A DNA stretch of 5,978 nucleotides, taken from Phycisphaerae bacterium (lineage in GTDB: Bacteria > Planctomycetota > Phycisphaerae > Phycisphaerales > SM1A02). Position numbers and translations under genes: made by a program. This document shows positions 1 to 5,978 of this stretch, piece after piece. The stretch covers positions 12,478 to 18,455 of the forward strand of contig NYVS01000070.1 in assembly GCA_002684755.1 (NCBI GenBank), read 5' to 3'. The notes under the pieces are model-generated. The model was not told the DNA's origin. It saw only the letters and a program-made list of their open reading frames with translations, and searched no databases. Position 1 is the first letter of the stretch, and each line of letters starts with the position of its first letter.

Positions 1-906
1 CCCATGCAGCACGCCTACGGGATCGAGCACGGCGTGTTCGCACCCATGCGGGCCGGCGCGATGGTCCGGCATCAGGCCGGGTTCGATCTCGGCCCGGGAG
101 TCGAAGCGCTCGGAAACGGCGTGACGGTGTTCCCCGGCGTTCCCGTGACGCTGGAGGCGGCGGCCCGCGTGGGGCGTCGCGGCTCCGCGCTGCGGCTCGC
201 GTATTCCGCCGGAAGCTCGCTCCCCGCTTCGGTGCGCGAAGGTTTCGAAGCGGCCTGGGGGTGCCCGACCGGGAACCTCTATGGAGCGACCGAGCTGGGG
301 ACGATCACCTTCGGTCTCGGCGGCGACGATCGCGTGGTCGACGGTGTCTCGGTGCGGGTCGCGTCCGTGGTCGACGAGGATGCAGGGGAGACCCCCGTCA
401 CGAGCCACACCGGCTCGGGCGAGCTCGTGGTGCGAAGCGACGCGATGTTCGCGGGATACCAGGACACCCGGGACGCTCGCGTCGAGCCCGGGCGAAGAAT
501 CGACGGGCACTTCCGGACCGGCGACCTCGGCACGGTGCATGAACACGGACGGGTGGAGATCACCGGTCGAGCGAAGATCCAGTTCGACGTCGGCGGTCTG
601 AAGGTCAACCCCGCGGAGGTGGAGTCGATCCTGATGGAGCATCCCGCGATCCGCGAGATCGCGGTGGTGCCGTTGCCGCTCACCGAGACGGTGACCCGGG
701 TCCGGGTCGTGGTGGTCGCCGAGGACGCCGAAGACGCCGCGTCACGGAACGCGATTCAACGTGATCTCGCGGAGATCGCGAAGCGCGAGCTGGCGCCGCA
801 CCAGCGTCCCCGGACGTGCGATTTCCTCGACGAACTGCCGCGCACGCTCACCGGCAAGCTCCTTCGCGGGCGTCTGATGGAGATGGTGGGCGGATCCGAG
901 GGCTGA
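1..906 (+). CDS. AMP-binding acyl-activating enzyme (ANL superfamily), C-terminal part, 5' end outside window
   Basis: ANL enzymes activate a carboxylate with ATP to an acyl-adenylate, then pass it to CoA or a carrier protein. The frame is open from base 1, so the N-terminal part, including the ATP-phosphate loop, is missing; about 301 residues of a protein usually near 500 are present. Counting the Met at base 4 as residue 1 (it need not be a start), I see a substrate-pocket segment AYSAGSSLP (66-74), the adenine-binding motif YGATE (93-97), the ribose-binding TGDLG (172-176), the hinge segment GRAKIQFDVGGLKVNPAEVE (189-208 approximately), and the C-terminal PRTLTGKLLR (279-288) with the catalytic lysine at 285. 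All late core motifs are intact, so the enzyme is probably active. Acyl substrate and acceptor cannot be told without the N-terminal half. It ends at TGA 904-906, seven bases from the end of the opposing glycosyltransferase gene. Confidence 0.93.
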   Translation, partial: PMQHAYGIEHGVFAPMRAGAMVRHQAGFDLGPGVEALGNGVTVFPGVPVTLEAAARVGRRGSALRLAYSAGSSLPASVREGFEAAWGCPTGNLYGATELGTITFGLGGDDRVVDGVSVRVASVVDEDAGETPVTSHTGSGELVVRSDAMFAGYQDTRDARVEPGRRIDGHFRTGDLGTVHEHGRVEITGRAKIQFDVGGLKVNPAEVESILMEHPAIREIAVVPLPLTETVTRVRVVVVAEDAEDAASRNAIQRDLAEIAKRELAPHQRPRTCDFLDELPRTLTGKLLRGRLMEMVGGSEG

Positions 907-915
907 CTCGGATTC
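892..915. terminator. Inverted repeat shared by two convergent genes, possible bidirectional terminator
   Basis: ATCCGAG (894-900) and CTCGGAT (907-913) are perfect reverse complements around a 6-base loop that contains the TGA of the acyl-activating enzyme. Read as RNA from the + strand, the stem extends to nine pairs with a G-U (893/914) and a G-C (892/915). On the - strand the extension has one mismatch. The right arm meets the stop codon of the glycosyltransferase (914-916). There is no T-run on either side, so it is not a textbook intrinsic terminator. Its placement exactly between two gene ends supports transcript termination or 3'-end protection in both directions. Confidence 0.5.
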
Positions 916-2041
916 ACCGCGCGGCGGGGGTCGCGCGAAGGCCCGGTCGCAGGAATCCCGAGAGCAGCGATGCGCCCCCGGCGAGCACGACCCATTCGAG
1001 GATCGATCTCGACATCCCGGACGCGTCGAGCGAGGGGAGGGACGCGATGACGATCGCGGCGAATCCGGCGTGCCATCGCCAACCGGCCCACGCGATCGCG
1101 GCGATGGTCGCGGTCGAGGCGGGGGCGACCATCGCGACGAACGTGGCGAGCACCAGCGCAACCAGCAGGAACCAGCGATTGGTCGCGGCTTCGGGGCGCC
1201 GGCCCCGGAGCGGTCCCGGCGAGAGCAGTCGATCGAAGCGTCGAAGGAACGCGGTGCGGAAGGGATGCCGGTCCGGGCCGCCGCGGTGGATCCGCGGAAG
1301 CAGCGCCTCGCCGAGCAGCAACAGGTAGATCCCGATCCCTTCCGACCAGTCCCGACGGAATCGGTAGTGGCTCACCCGGGTGTCCCGCGCGTGGTAGATC
1401 GCGGGGACGTCGATCGAGCCGACCGGCCATCCCGCCCACGCGGCCCGGGTGATCATCTCCTCCTCCCAGGCGTAGCGACCCGAAAGCCCGCGGACCGTCG
1501 CCGCGAGTTCCAGCGGCCAGCATCGGAAGCCGCACGGCGAATCGCCGACGGCGATTCCGCAGTGGGCCCGGATCGCGACGTTGCTCGACGTGCGTCCGAT
1601 CAGGTTGCGTCGCGGCTGGTCGGGGTGGAGGGGAAAGCGGCAGCCGAGCAGGTACGCGCCCGGAGATCGTCTCGTCGCCTCGGCGAAGACGGGAATGAGA
1701 TCCGTGTCGTGTTGGGCATCCGAGTCGCAGGTGATCGCGTGGGTGAATCCGGACCGCCGCAGGAGTTCGAACCCCGCGCGGAGGGCACCGGCCTTTCCGA
1801 GGTTGCGCGGCACCCGGAACGACTGGTGCACCACGCCCCGCTGCCGGAGGTCGGCGATGATCGCCTCGCAGCCGTCGGTGCTGGCGTCGTCGATCACCAC
1901 CAGCGGAAGGTCATGGTCGGCCGCGGCGCGAAGCACGGATTCGAGCGTGTCGCGGTTGTCGTAGGTGGGAACCAGGACCGCGATGCGCGGCACGCCGACG
2001 GCTTCGTCGGAATGGCTGGTCTTCGTAACGCGATCCGGCAT
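914..2041 (-). CDS. Family 2 glycosyltransferase with hydrophobic C-terminal tail
   Basis: It probably transfers a sugar from a nucleotide-sugar donor to a lipid or polyprenyl acceptor at the inner membrane. With the ATG at 2041 the protein has 375 residues and a GT-A fold signature: VLVPTYDN (22-29), VVIDDASTDG (48-57), NLGKAGALRAGF (80-91), the metal-binding DSD (106-108) in CDSDAQHD, DSPCGFRCWP (167-176), and WEEE (192-195), where the catalytic base is expected. Hydrophobic stretches at about 290-308, 316-347 and 357-372 suggest two to four membrane segments. An ATG at 2176 would add 45 residues, but these are Arg/Ser-rich and unlike GT2 N-termini, and would overlap the divergent gene, so I prefer 2041. 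No clear Shine-Dalgarno sequence precedes it. The DSxCGFRxxPL segment and the later VSHYRFRRDW resemble glycosyltransferases of aryl polyene clusters from memory; donor and acceptor are unknown. Confidence 0.9.
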   Translation of the reverse strand: MPDRVTKTSHSDEAVGVPRIAVLVPTYDNRDTLESVLRAAADHDLPLVVIDDASTDGCEAIIADLRQRGVVHQSFRVPRNLGKAGALRAGFELLRRSGFTHAITCDSDAQHDTDLIPVFAEATRRSPGAYLLGCRFPLHPDQPRRNLIGRTSSNVAIRAHCGIAVGDSPCGFRCWPLELAATVRGLSGRYAWEEEMITRAAWAGWPVGSIDVPAIYHARDTRVSHYRFRRDWSEGIGIYLLLLGEALLPRIHRGGPDRHPFRTAFLRRFDRLLSPGPLRGRRPEAATNRWFLLVALVLATFVAMVAPASTATIAAIAWAGWRWHAGFAAIVIASLPSLDASGMSRSILEWVVLAGGASLLSGFLRPGLRATPAAR

Positions 2042-2099
2042 GATCGGGAATCCCGTCGGCGTGCTCCGGAACCGACTTCGGCGACCGGAAGAAGCCGAG

Positions 2100-2105
2100 A
2101 TCTTA
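2100..2105 (-). promoter_or_regulatory. Possible -10 box for the glycosyltransferase gene
   Basis: Read on the - strand this is TAAGAT, four of six matches to the bacterial -10 consensus in an otherwise GC-rich gap of 125 bases between two divergent genes. It would give a leader of about 50 bases before the ATG at 2041. I see no good -35 box at the usual distance, so the call is weak. Confidence 0.22.
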
Positions 2106-2130
2106 CGCCGTGGGGCATCGCGGGCGGGCG

Positions 2131-2160
2131 TTTCGGTTTTCGATCCCATCCCGGTACGAT
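2131..2160 (+). promoter_or_regulatory. Possible promoter giving a leaderless transcript
   Basis: TACGAT at 2155-2160 matches the -10 consensus at four of six positions, including the conserved first TA and last T. A poor -35-like TTTCGG lies at 2131-2136, 18 bases upstream. Only six bases (2161-2166) separate the -10 box from the ATG at 2167, so transcription would begin at or next to the start codon. This spacing is typical of leaderless genes, and no Shine-Dalgarno sequence precedes the ATG. If translation instead starts at the GTG at 2110, this reading is wrong. Confidence 0.35.
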
Positions 2161-2166
2161 GTCTCC

Positions 2167-2952
2167 ATGACGACATTCATCGCGATCGCGCTCGTGTCCA
2201 TCATCTCCGCGGCGGGAATCGGCCTCGACGATCCGCTGAAGACCTTGCCGTCGGAAGACGCGGCTCGACTCCGGAAGCATCTTCCGGACGTCGTGCTCGG
2301 GCCCGGCAAGGCCATGCCGATCGAGAACGCCGAGGACTGGATGCCGCTCGAATCGACGGTGTACCTGTACGAGAAGCCGCGGGACGAGTCGAAGACGCTC
2401 AAGCACGTGATGACCCGGCTCGACCGGGCGCCGGGCGGGAAGAAGGGCGATGCCACCAAGGGATGGGCGATGGAGCTGCCGACCGGCACCACGCGATATC
2501 TCAAGGCGACGAAGGACCGGGGGATCGTGGCCGCCACCGATGTCTCGAAGCCCAATTCGTTCATCATCCGACTCGACCCGCCCGAACCGATCGTGCAGGT
2601 CTCGAACAAGTCCGGGGCCGAGGTGAGCGAGCGTGTCCAGATCCGGATCTGCGACATCAGCTCCCCCGACGAGACCAGTTACTCGGGCACGGTGAAGTGC
2701 ACCTGGAAGGATCTCGGGGCGTGGAAGGTGCAGGTGCCGAAGGGGACCTACGAGACGCGGCTCATCCGGATCAAGTACGACGGAAGCATCGGGCCGGCGT
2801 CGGTGTCGGCCTGGAAGTACGTCTTCCTCGCGAAGGGGATCGGCGCGGTCGCCTTCACCGACAGCCGGGACATCTCCGCCTTCATCTTCTACAACAACGA
2901 CACCAATCAAGCCGGGGTCCTGAAGTCGGCGACGCAGGCATCCGGCGGCTGA
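2167..2952 (+). CDS. Secreted protein of unknown function
   Basis: I do not recognise this 261-residue protein. Residues 4-19 (FIAIALVSIISAAGIG) form a hydrophobic stretch with small residues at its end, consistent with a signal peptide cleaved near residues 16-19, so the product is probably exported. The rest is a polar, mixed-charge domain. Its second half (about 135-245) looks rich in short beta strands, for example FIIRLD, VQIRIC and SAWKYVFLAK, as in an immunoglobulin-like or other beta-sandwich fold, but no named motif is visible. It has only two cysteines, C162 and C178, close enough to form a disulphide after export. One oddity is that the short signal peptide lacks an Arg or Lys before the hydrophobic core. 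An in-frame GTG at 2110 would add 19 residues with several arginines and supply one, so the start is uncertain. It is divergent from the glycosyltransferase and followed by a hairpin, which suggests a single-gene transcript. Confidence 0.75.
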   Translation: MTTFIAIALVSIISAAGIGLDDPLKTLPSEDAARLRKHLPDVVLGPGKAMPIENAEDWMPLESTVYLYEKPRDESKTLKHVMTRLDRAPGGKKGDATKGWAMELPTGTTRYLKATKDRGIVAATDVSKPNSFIIRLDPPEPIVQVSNKSGAEVSERVQIRICDISSPDETSYSGTVKCTWKDLGAWKVQVPKGTYETRLIRIKYDGSIGPASVSAWKYVFLAKGIGAVAFTDSRDISAFIFYNNDTNQAGVLKSATQASGG

Positions 2953-2971
2953 TCGGGCTCGCGGGGTCGCA

Positions 2972-2992
2972 CCGGGGCGAGCGTCGCCCCGG
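2972..2992. terminator. GC-rich hairpin downstream of the secreted protein gene
   Basis: CCGGGGCGA (2972-2980) pairs perfectly with TCGCCCCGG (2984-2992) around the loop GCG: nine uninterrupted pairs, eight of them G-C. It starts 20 bases after the stop codon at 2950-2952 and ends 41 bases before the aminotransferase ATG. No T-run follows (the next bases are GCGTCTTCGG). It is the strongest hairpin I see in the window. Its place suggests it ends the upstream transcript, though it could also act in the leader of the aminotransferase mRNA. Confidence 0.55.
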
Positions 2993-3033
2993 GCGTCTTC
3001 GGCCGGCCCGACCGATGGTCCTTCGATCTTCAC

Positions 3034-4428
3034 ATGGCGACCTTCGACCTCCAGTCGATTCTCGATGCGTACGGGCCCGATGCGGGTCGTGACTACGCTG
3101 CGCACCTGAATCCCCGATTCCACGATCTGCTTCGACTGGTCGGTTTCGATCGACGCTTCGTCCGCGGAGAAGGCCCGTATCTGTGGGACGAGCAGGGGTC
3201 GCGGTATCTCGATGCGATCGGCGGATTCGCGTGCCTGTCGCTCGGCCGCGACCATCCGGTGCTCCGGGATGCTTTGGAGCAGTCGCTCCGGATCGCACCG
3301 CCCACGTTGATCCAGTTCGAGACGCCGCCGCTCGCGGTGGCCCTCGCCGAGTCCCTGAAGCGATTCCTCGACCGACCGGGCGATCGCGTCTTCTTCGTGA
3401 ACAGCGGGACGGAAAGCGTGGAAGCGGCGATGAAGATCGCCCGCGCCGCGACCGGTCGCCCCGGCTTCGCACACTGGTCGAACGCATTCCACGGCCTGAC
3501 CCTCGGCGCCCTCTCGATGAACGGGGCCGAATGGCTCCGTCGCGGATTCGAGCCGCTGGTCCCGGGGTGTCGCGAGGTGCCCTTCGCCGACACCGACGCC
3601 CTTCGAGCGGCGCTCGCCGACGAGTCCGTGGCGGCGTTCTTCTTCGAACCCGTCCAGGGCAAGGGCGTGATCCCGCATCCCCCGGGGGTCCTGCGGGAGG
3701 TCGCCGAGATCTGCCGCGAGACCGGCACGCTGCTGGTCGCCGACGAGGTCCAGACGGGACTCGGCCGGGCCGGCGCAGCGCTCGCATCGCGGACGGACGG
3801 CGTCGAGCCCGATCTGGTCTGCGTCTCGAAGGGGCTTTCCGCCGGGGCGATCCCGCTCGGCGCAGTGCTGGGTTCGGCCGCGATCTTCGATCGGGTCTTC
3901 GACTCGGTGGAGCGGTCGGTGGTCCACAGTTCGACCTTCCGGGAGAATCCGCTCGCGATGACCAACGGCCTCGCGGTTCTCCACGTCCTTCGAGAGGAAG
4001 CGATCGTCGAACGCTCGGCGCGGATGGGCGCGGCACTGGTCGCCGGACTTCGTGATCTCGCGCCGACGGTCCCGGGGATCCGGGAGGTCCGGGGACGTGG
4101 TCTCATGATCGGCGTCGAACTCGATCCGCCGGCGCTGGCGATCGACATGCCGGGGCTCGCGAACCGGACGTCGACGCTCGTCGCGCAGGCCCTGGTGATG
4201 CGGCTCCTGCAGCGACATCGCCTGCTCACCCAGTCGACGAGCAAGGGAAGCGGCGTGATCAAGCTGGTGCCGCCGCTGGTGATTTCGGAGGAGGACGTCG
4301 ACTGGATCGTCGAAGCGTTCCGCGAATCACTGGTCGAACTGGCCCGGGGCCGGGGCGCGGCGGTTCGAGGACTGATCAAGATGATGCGGAAGGCCCCCGG
4401 CGTGGTCCTGCGCGAAGCCGTGCAGTGA
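3034..4428 (+). CDS. Class III PLP-dependent aminotransferase
   Basis: A fold-type I, pyridoxal-phosphate aminotransferase of 464 residues, probably cytoplasmic. It moves an amino group, often from or to an omega-amino position, using a keto acid partner. Visible landmarks are the PLP phosphate-binding NSGTESVEAAMK (123-134), the ring-stacking AFHG (151-154), EPVQGKG (205-211), LLVADEVQTG (233-242) with the PLP-nitrogen aspartate D237, the Schiff-base lysine K266 in SKGLSAGAIPLG, and STF (300-302), whose threonine normally contacts the neighbouring subunit's cofactor. All catalytic residues are present. No ATG, GTG or TTG lies in frame between the preceding in-frame stop (2950-2952) and 3034, so this start is firm although no Shine-Dalgarno is evident. 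The N-terminal YAAHLNPRF, the late QALVMRLLQRHRLLTQS (386-402) and a basic tail after 430 recall a group that includes hopanoid-linked HpnO-like and ornithine/putrescine-type enzymes. The substrate is not determinable. Confidence 0.94.
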   Translation: MATFDLQSILDAYGPDAGRDYAAHLNPRFHDLLRLVGFDRRFVRGEGPYLWDEQGSRYLDAIGGFACLSLGRDHPVLRDALEQSLRIAPPTLIQFETPPLAVALAESLKRFLDRPGDRVFFVNSGTESVEAAMKIARAATGRPGFAHWSNAFHGLTLGALSMNGAEWLRRGFEPLVPGCREVPFADTDALRAALADESVAAFFFEPVQGKGVIPHPPGVLREVAEICRETGTLLVADEVQTGLGRAGAALASRTDGVEPDLVCVSKGLSAGAIPLGAVLGSAAIFDRVFDSVERSVVHSSTFRENPLAMTNGLAVLHVLREEAIVERSARMGAALVAGLRDLAPTVPGIREVRGRGLMIGVELDPPALAIDMPGLANRTSTLVAQALVMRLLQRHRLLTQSTSKGSGVIKLVPPLVISEEDVDWIVEAFRESLVELARGRGAAVRGLIKMMRKAPGVVLREAVQ

Positions 4429-4430
4429 TT

Positions 4431-4448
4431 CATGGCGTGAAAGCCGTG
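4431..4448 (+). terminator. Weak hairpin just after the aminotransferase stop codon
   Basis: CATGGC (4431-4436) and GCCGTG (4443-4448) form six pairs, one of them G-U, around the loop GTGAAA, starting two bases after the TGA at 4426-4428. There is no T-run downstream and the stem is short. It may contribute to ending the aminotransferase transcript, but a stem of this size can occur by chance. Confidence 0.25.
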
Positions 4449-4454
4449 CGAGAC

Positions 4455-4483
4455 TGGTCAGCAGCGGGGATCTGTGGCAGACT
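4455..4483 (+). promoter_or_regulatory. Possible weak promoter for the transglutaminase-like gene
   Basis: In the 126-base gap before the last gene, TGGTCA (4455-4460, four of six -35 matches) and CAGACT (4478-4483, three of six -10 matches) are spaced by exactly 17 bases. The start would lie near 4490, giving a leader of about 65 bases. The -10 lacks the usual first T, so this is only the best candidate in the gap. Confidence 0.2.
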
Positions 4484-4542
4484 TGGGGCGGTCCGGGTCG
4501 TCGTCCCGACGCTCCGATCGTCGCCCGAATCCGAACTCATCC

Positions 4543-4547
4543 GAGGA
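4543..4547 (+). promoter_or_regulatory. Ribosome binding site fixing the start at 4555
   Basis: GAGGA lies seven bases before the ATG at 4555 and is complementary to the 3' end of 16S rRNA. It is the only clear Shine-Dalgarno sequence in front of a gene in this window. It supports 4555 as the start, as does the signal peptide that begins there. Confidence 0.65.
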
Positions 4548-4554
4548 ACGTCCC

Positions 4555-5978
4555 ATGTCGCATCGCTTCGGACCCGCCGGACGGCTCGGCGTCTGCCTGT
4601 TGGCGCTCTTGATGTTCCTGTCCATCGGCGATCCCGCCTCGGCTCGGTCCCCCGGGGCCGACCGGACGGCCGACCGTCACGTCGCCGACGCTCGAAAGCG
4701 GACGCTCGCGGCGTGTCGTGAACGAGGCATCGAGCTGCCGCCGGACTTCATCGCGTGGATCGACGGGGATCCGACGCTCAAGGCGTCGGTCTACGGTTGT
4801 CGCGCGGACCCGCTTCCCGTTCTGCTGGGCCTGCGCTCTCTGGAGATCGACCTGGGGAGGTCGGTCGTCCGGGAGGAGCACACGCAGCTCGCCGTCGCCT
4901 TCGCGATCGCGGGTTCCTACGCATCCTCCGATCGCGAGGCGTCGGGTTGGAACGACGGCGACACCGGTCGGCCGGGCGGCGATCTTCCCGACGTCACCCC
5001 GCGTCCGGCGCTCGTGCTCGAATGCCCGGGGGATCCTCGGATCCCGGTGGACACCGCGGATCCCGGGCGTGACCTCGACGTCCATGATCACGTGATCAAC
5101 TTCCTCGAAGATCACCCTCCGATCGAGGTGGAGATCGAGGTCAGGGAACTTCCGCCGCTCGAGTACGACGATCGCGGAATCGCGAAACCGCGCGGCAAGC
5201 CCGTCAAGGTCCGCAGGACGGTCGAGCGAGGACTCGTCGGCGCCGACGTCATCGCATCGGCCGCCCTGCAGGCGGAGTTCAACGCCTACCTCGCGGCCAA
5301 CGGGCATCCCGAAGTCGTCCTCGAATGCGGCGACCGGGTCGTCCATCGAGCATCGACCGCGCCGGTCCGCGACAAGGCGCTCCGGGCCTCGATCAAGGCG
5401 GCGCACGATCTCTTCCACGACGCGTACCGTGCGAAGGGTCGCATGCCGCGGGAACGGGACGCGTCACCGACCCCGAGCGAATCGATGGCGTGGTTCATCC
5501 GGAATCATCGTCATGACTTCTCGGGAACGGATCGGGTCTGGCCGCGATTTCCGATCGACGCACCGTGGCCGGTCCTGATGATGCTCGCCGCCGACGACCA
5601 GCCGCTCCGGGAGCGGGAGGACATCTGGATCAAGTACCGGGACGACGGCGAGTTCAGGACCTACGGCGAGTACATCGGCGGGATCGCCCAGCAGTTCGAC
5701 ATGCAGTCGGCCCGGCGGGTCGCGCCGTTCCCCTTCAGCTACGGATCGATCCAGATGATGTGGAAGGACGGGGGCGTCTGCGGCACCATGGGGAACATCG
5801 GTGCCCGGACCCACCGGATCTGCGGGGTTCCGGCGTCCACCGCGGGCCAGCCCGGCCACTGCGCCATCGTCTTCATGGAGCAGGATCCGACGACCGGCCG
5901 TTTTCGTTGTCGTGGCGGGCAGTACGCGACGGGGGGCGACGAGGTCACCACGGTGCACGCCGGATGGAACTACGACGA
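4555..5978 (+). CDS. Secreted transglutaminase-like (papain-fold) protein, 3' end outside window
   Basis: The frame is open to the window edge: 474 codons plus two bases, so the C-terminus is missing. Residues 1-30 are a signal peptide, with basic R4 and R10, a hydrophobic core at about 11-24, and an A-S-A cleavage site at 28-30. Residues 61-122 (from LPPDFIAWIDGDP) resemble the N-terminal module of planctomycete transglutaminase-like proteins as I recall them. The transglutaminase-like core begins near 329 (WPRFPIDAPWPVL, then REREDIWIKY). It carries the expected nucleophile C409 in DGGVCGTMGN and the expected catalytic H435 in AGQPGHCAIVF, 26 residues apart as in this superfamily. The third, acidic residue is not certain: D444, D462 or a residue beyond the edge. 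The role may be peptide cleavage or crosslinking in the periplasm or cell envelope. Extra cysteines (423, 436, 452) surround the active site. Confidence 0.85.
   Translation, partial: MSHRFGPAGRLGVCLLALLMFLSIGDPASARSPGADRTADRHVADARKRTLAACRERGIELPPDFIAWIDGDPTLKASVYGCRADPLPVLLGLRSLEIDLGRSVVREEHTQLAVAFAIAGSYASSDREASGWNDGDTGRPGGDLPDVTPRPALVLECPGDPRIPVDTADPGRDLDVHDHVINFLEDHPPIEVEIEVRELPPLEYDDRGIAKPRGKPVKVRRTVERGLVGADVIASAALQAEFNAYLAANGHPEVVLECGDRVVHRASTAPVRDKALRASIKAAHDLFHDAYRAKGRMPRERDASPTPSESMAWFIRNHRHDFSGTDRVWPRFPIDAPWPVLMMLAADDQPLREREDIWIKYRDDGEFRTYGEYIGGIAQQFDMQSARRVAPFPFSYGSIQMMWKDGGVCGTMGNIGARTHRICGVPASTAGQPGHCAIVFMEQDPTTGRFRCRGGQYATGGDEVTTVHAGWNYD

Noticed and set aside
1070..2170. A 366-codon open frame on the + strand opposite the glycosyltransferase gene.
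   Set aside because: The product is Arg-rich with no recognisable domain, while the opposite strand encodes clear GT2 motifs throughout the same interval.
2042..2176. Longer glycosyltransferase starting at the ATG at 2176.
   Set aside because: The extra 45 residues are Arg/Ser/Pro-rich, do not resemble family 2 N-termini, and would overlap the 5' end of the divergent secreted-protein gene.
1894..4218. A 774-codon open frame on the - strand opposite the secreted protein and aminotransferase genes.
   Set aside because: The translation is Arg/Asp/Gly/His-rich low-complexity sequence without motifs. It overlaps a gene with a complete PLP active site and also the start of the glycosyltransferase. 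At this GC content, stop codons are rare in the non-coding frames.
4415..4449. Direct repeat AAGCCGTGC at 4415-4423 and 4441-4449, flanking the aminotransferase stop codon.
   Set aside because: Nine bases with only two copies, one of them inside coding sequence. It could be an operator or slip-repeat remnant but is compatible with chance in GC-rich DNA.
4491..4514. Possible hairpin GTCG-TCC-CGAC in the gap before the last gene.
   Set aside because: The stem is only four pairs, which is too short to support a terminator or riboswitch.
4537..5418. A 293-codon open frame on the - strand within the last gene.
   Set aside because: It is opposite a signal peptide, a good Shine-Dalgarno sequence and a continuous + frame leading into a transglutaminase-like core. 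Its own translation has shadow-like composition.

Overview
This is a GC-rich stretch (roughly two-thirds G+C by eye) with tight bacterial gene packing. No phage, transposon, CRISPR or RNA gene is visible. The best taxonomic hint is the incomplete gene at the right end, a secreted transglutaminase-like protein of a type I associate with Planctomycetota. Together with the high GC and the mixture of secreted proteins of unknown function, this suggests a planctomycete, possibly of the Phycisphaerae. That placement is inference; no marker gene is present.

Layout, left to right. Bases 1-906 hold the C-terminal part of an acyl-activating AMP-binding (ANL superfamily) enzyme on the + strand. It runs tail to tail into a family 2 glycosyltransferase on the - strand (2041 down to 914). 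Seven bases separate the two genes, and a perfect inverted repeat lies over the junction. A divergent gap (2042-2166) follows, then a secreted protein of unknown function (2167-2952), a strong 9-bp hairpin (2972-2992), a complete class III PLP aminotransferase (3034-4428), a weaker hairpin, and a secreted transglutaminase-like protein (4555 to the window end, incomplete).

How the genes relate. The glycosyltransferase resembles, from memory, those found in aryl polyene / fatty-acid-like polyketide clusters, which also carry AMP-dependent ligases. The left edge may therefore be the rim of a lipid or polyene biosynthesis locus that continues outside the window. The aminotransferase resembles a group of about 460 residues that includes hopanoid-associated HpnO-like enzymes; its substrate cannot be read from sequence. 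Hairpins separate the three right-hand + strand genes, so they look like separate transcription units rather than one operon.

At the whole-window scale, the tetranucleotide GATC is about five times commoner than base composition predicts, with four copies of the octamer GCGATCGC. Otherwise the window looks ordinary, and I find no convincing undescribed multi-gene system in it.
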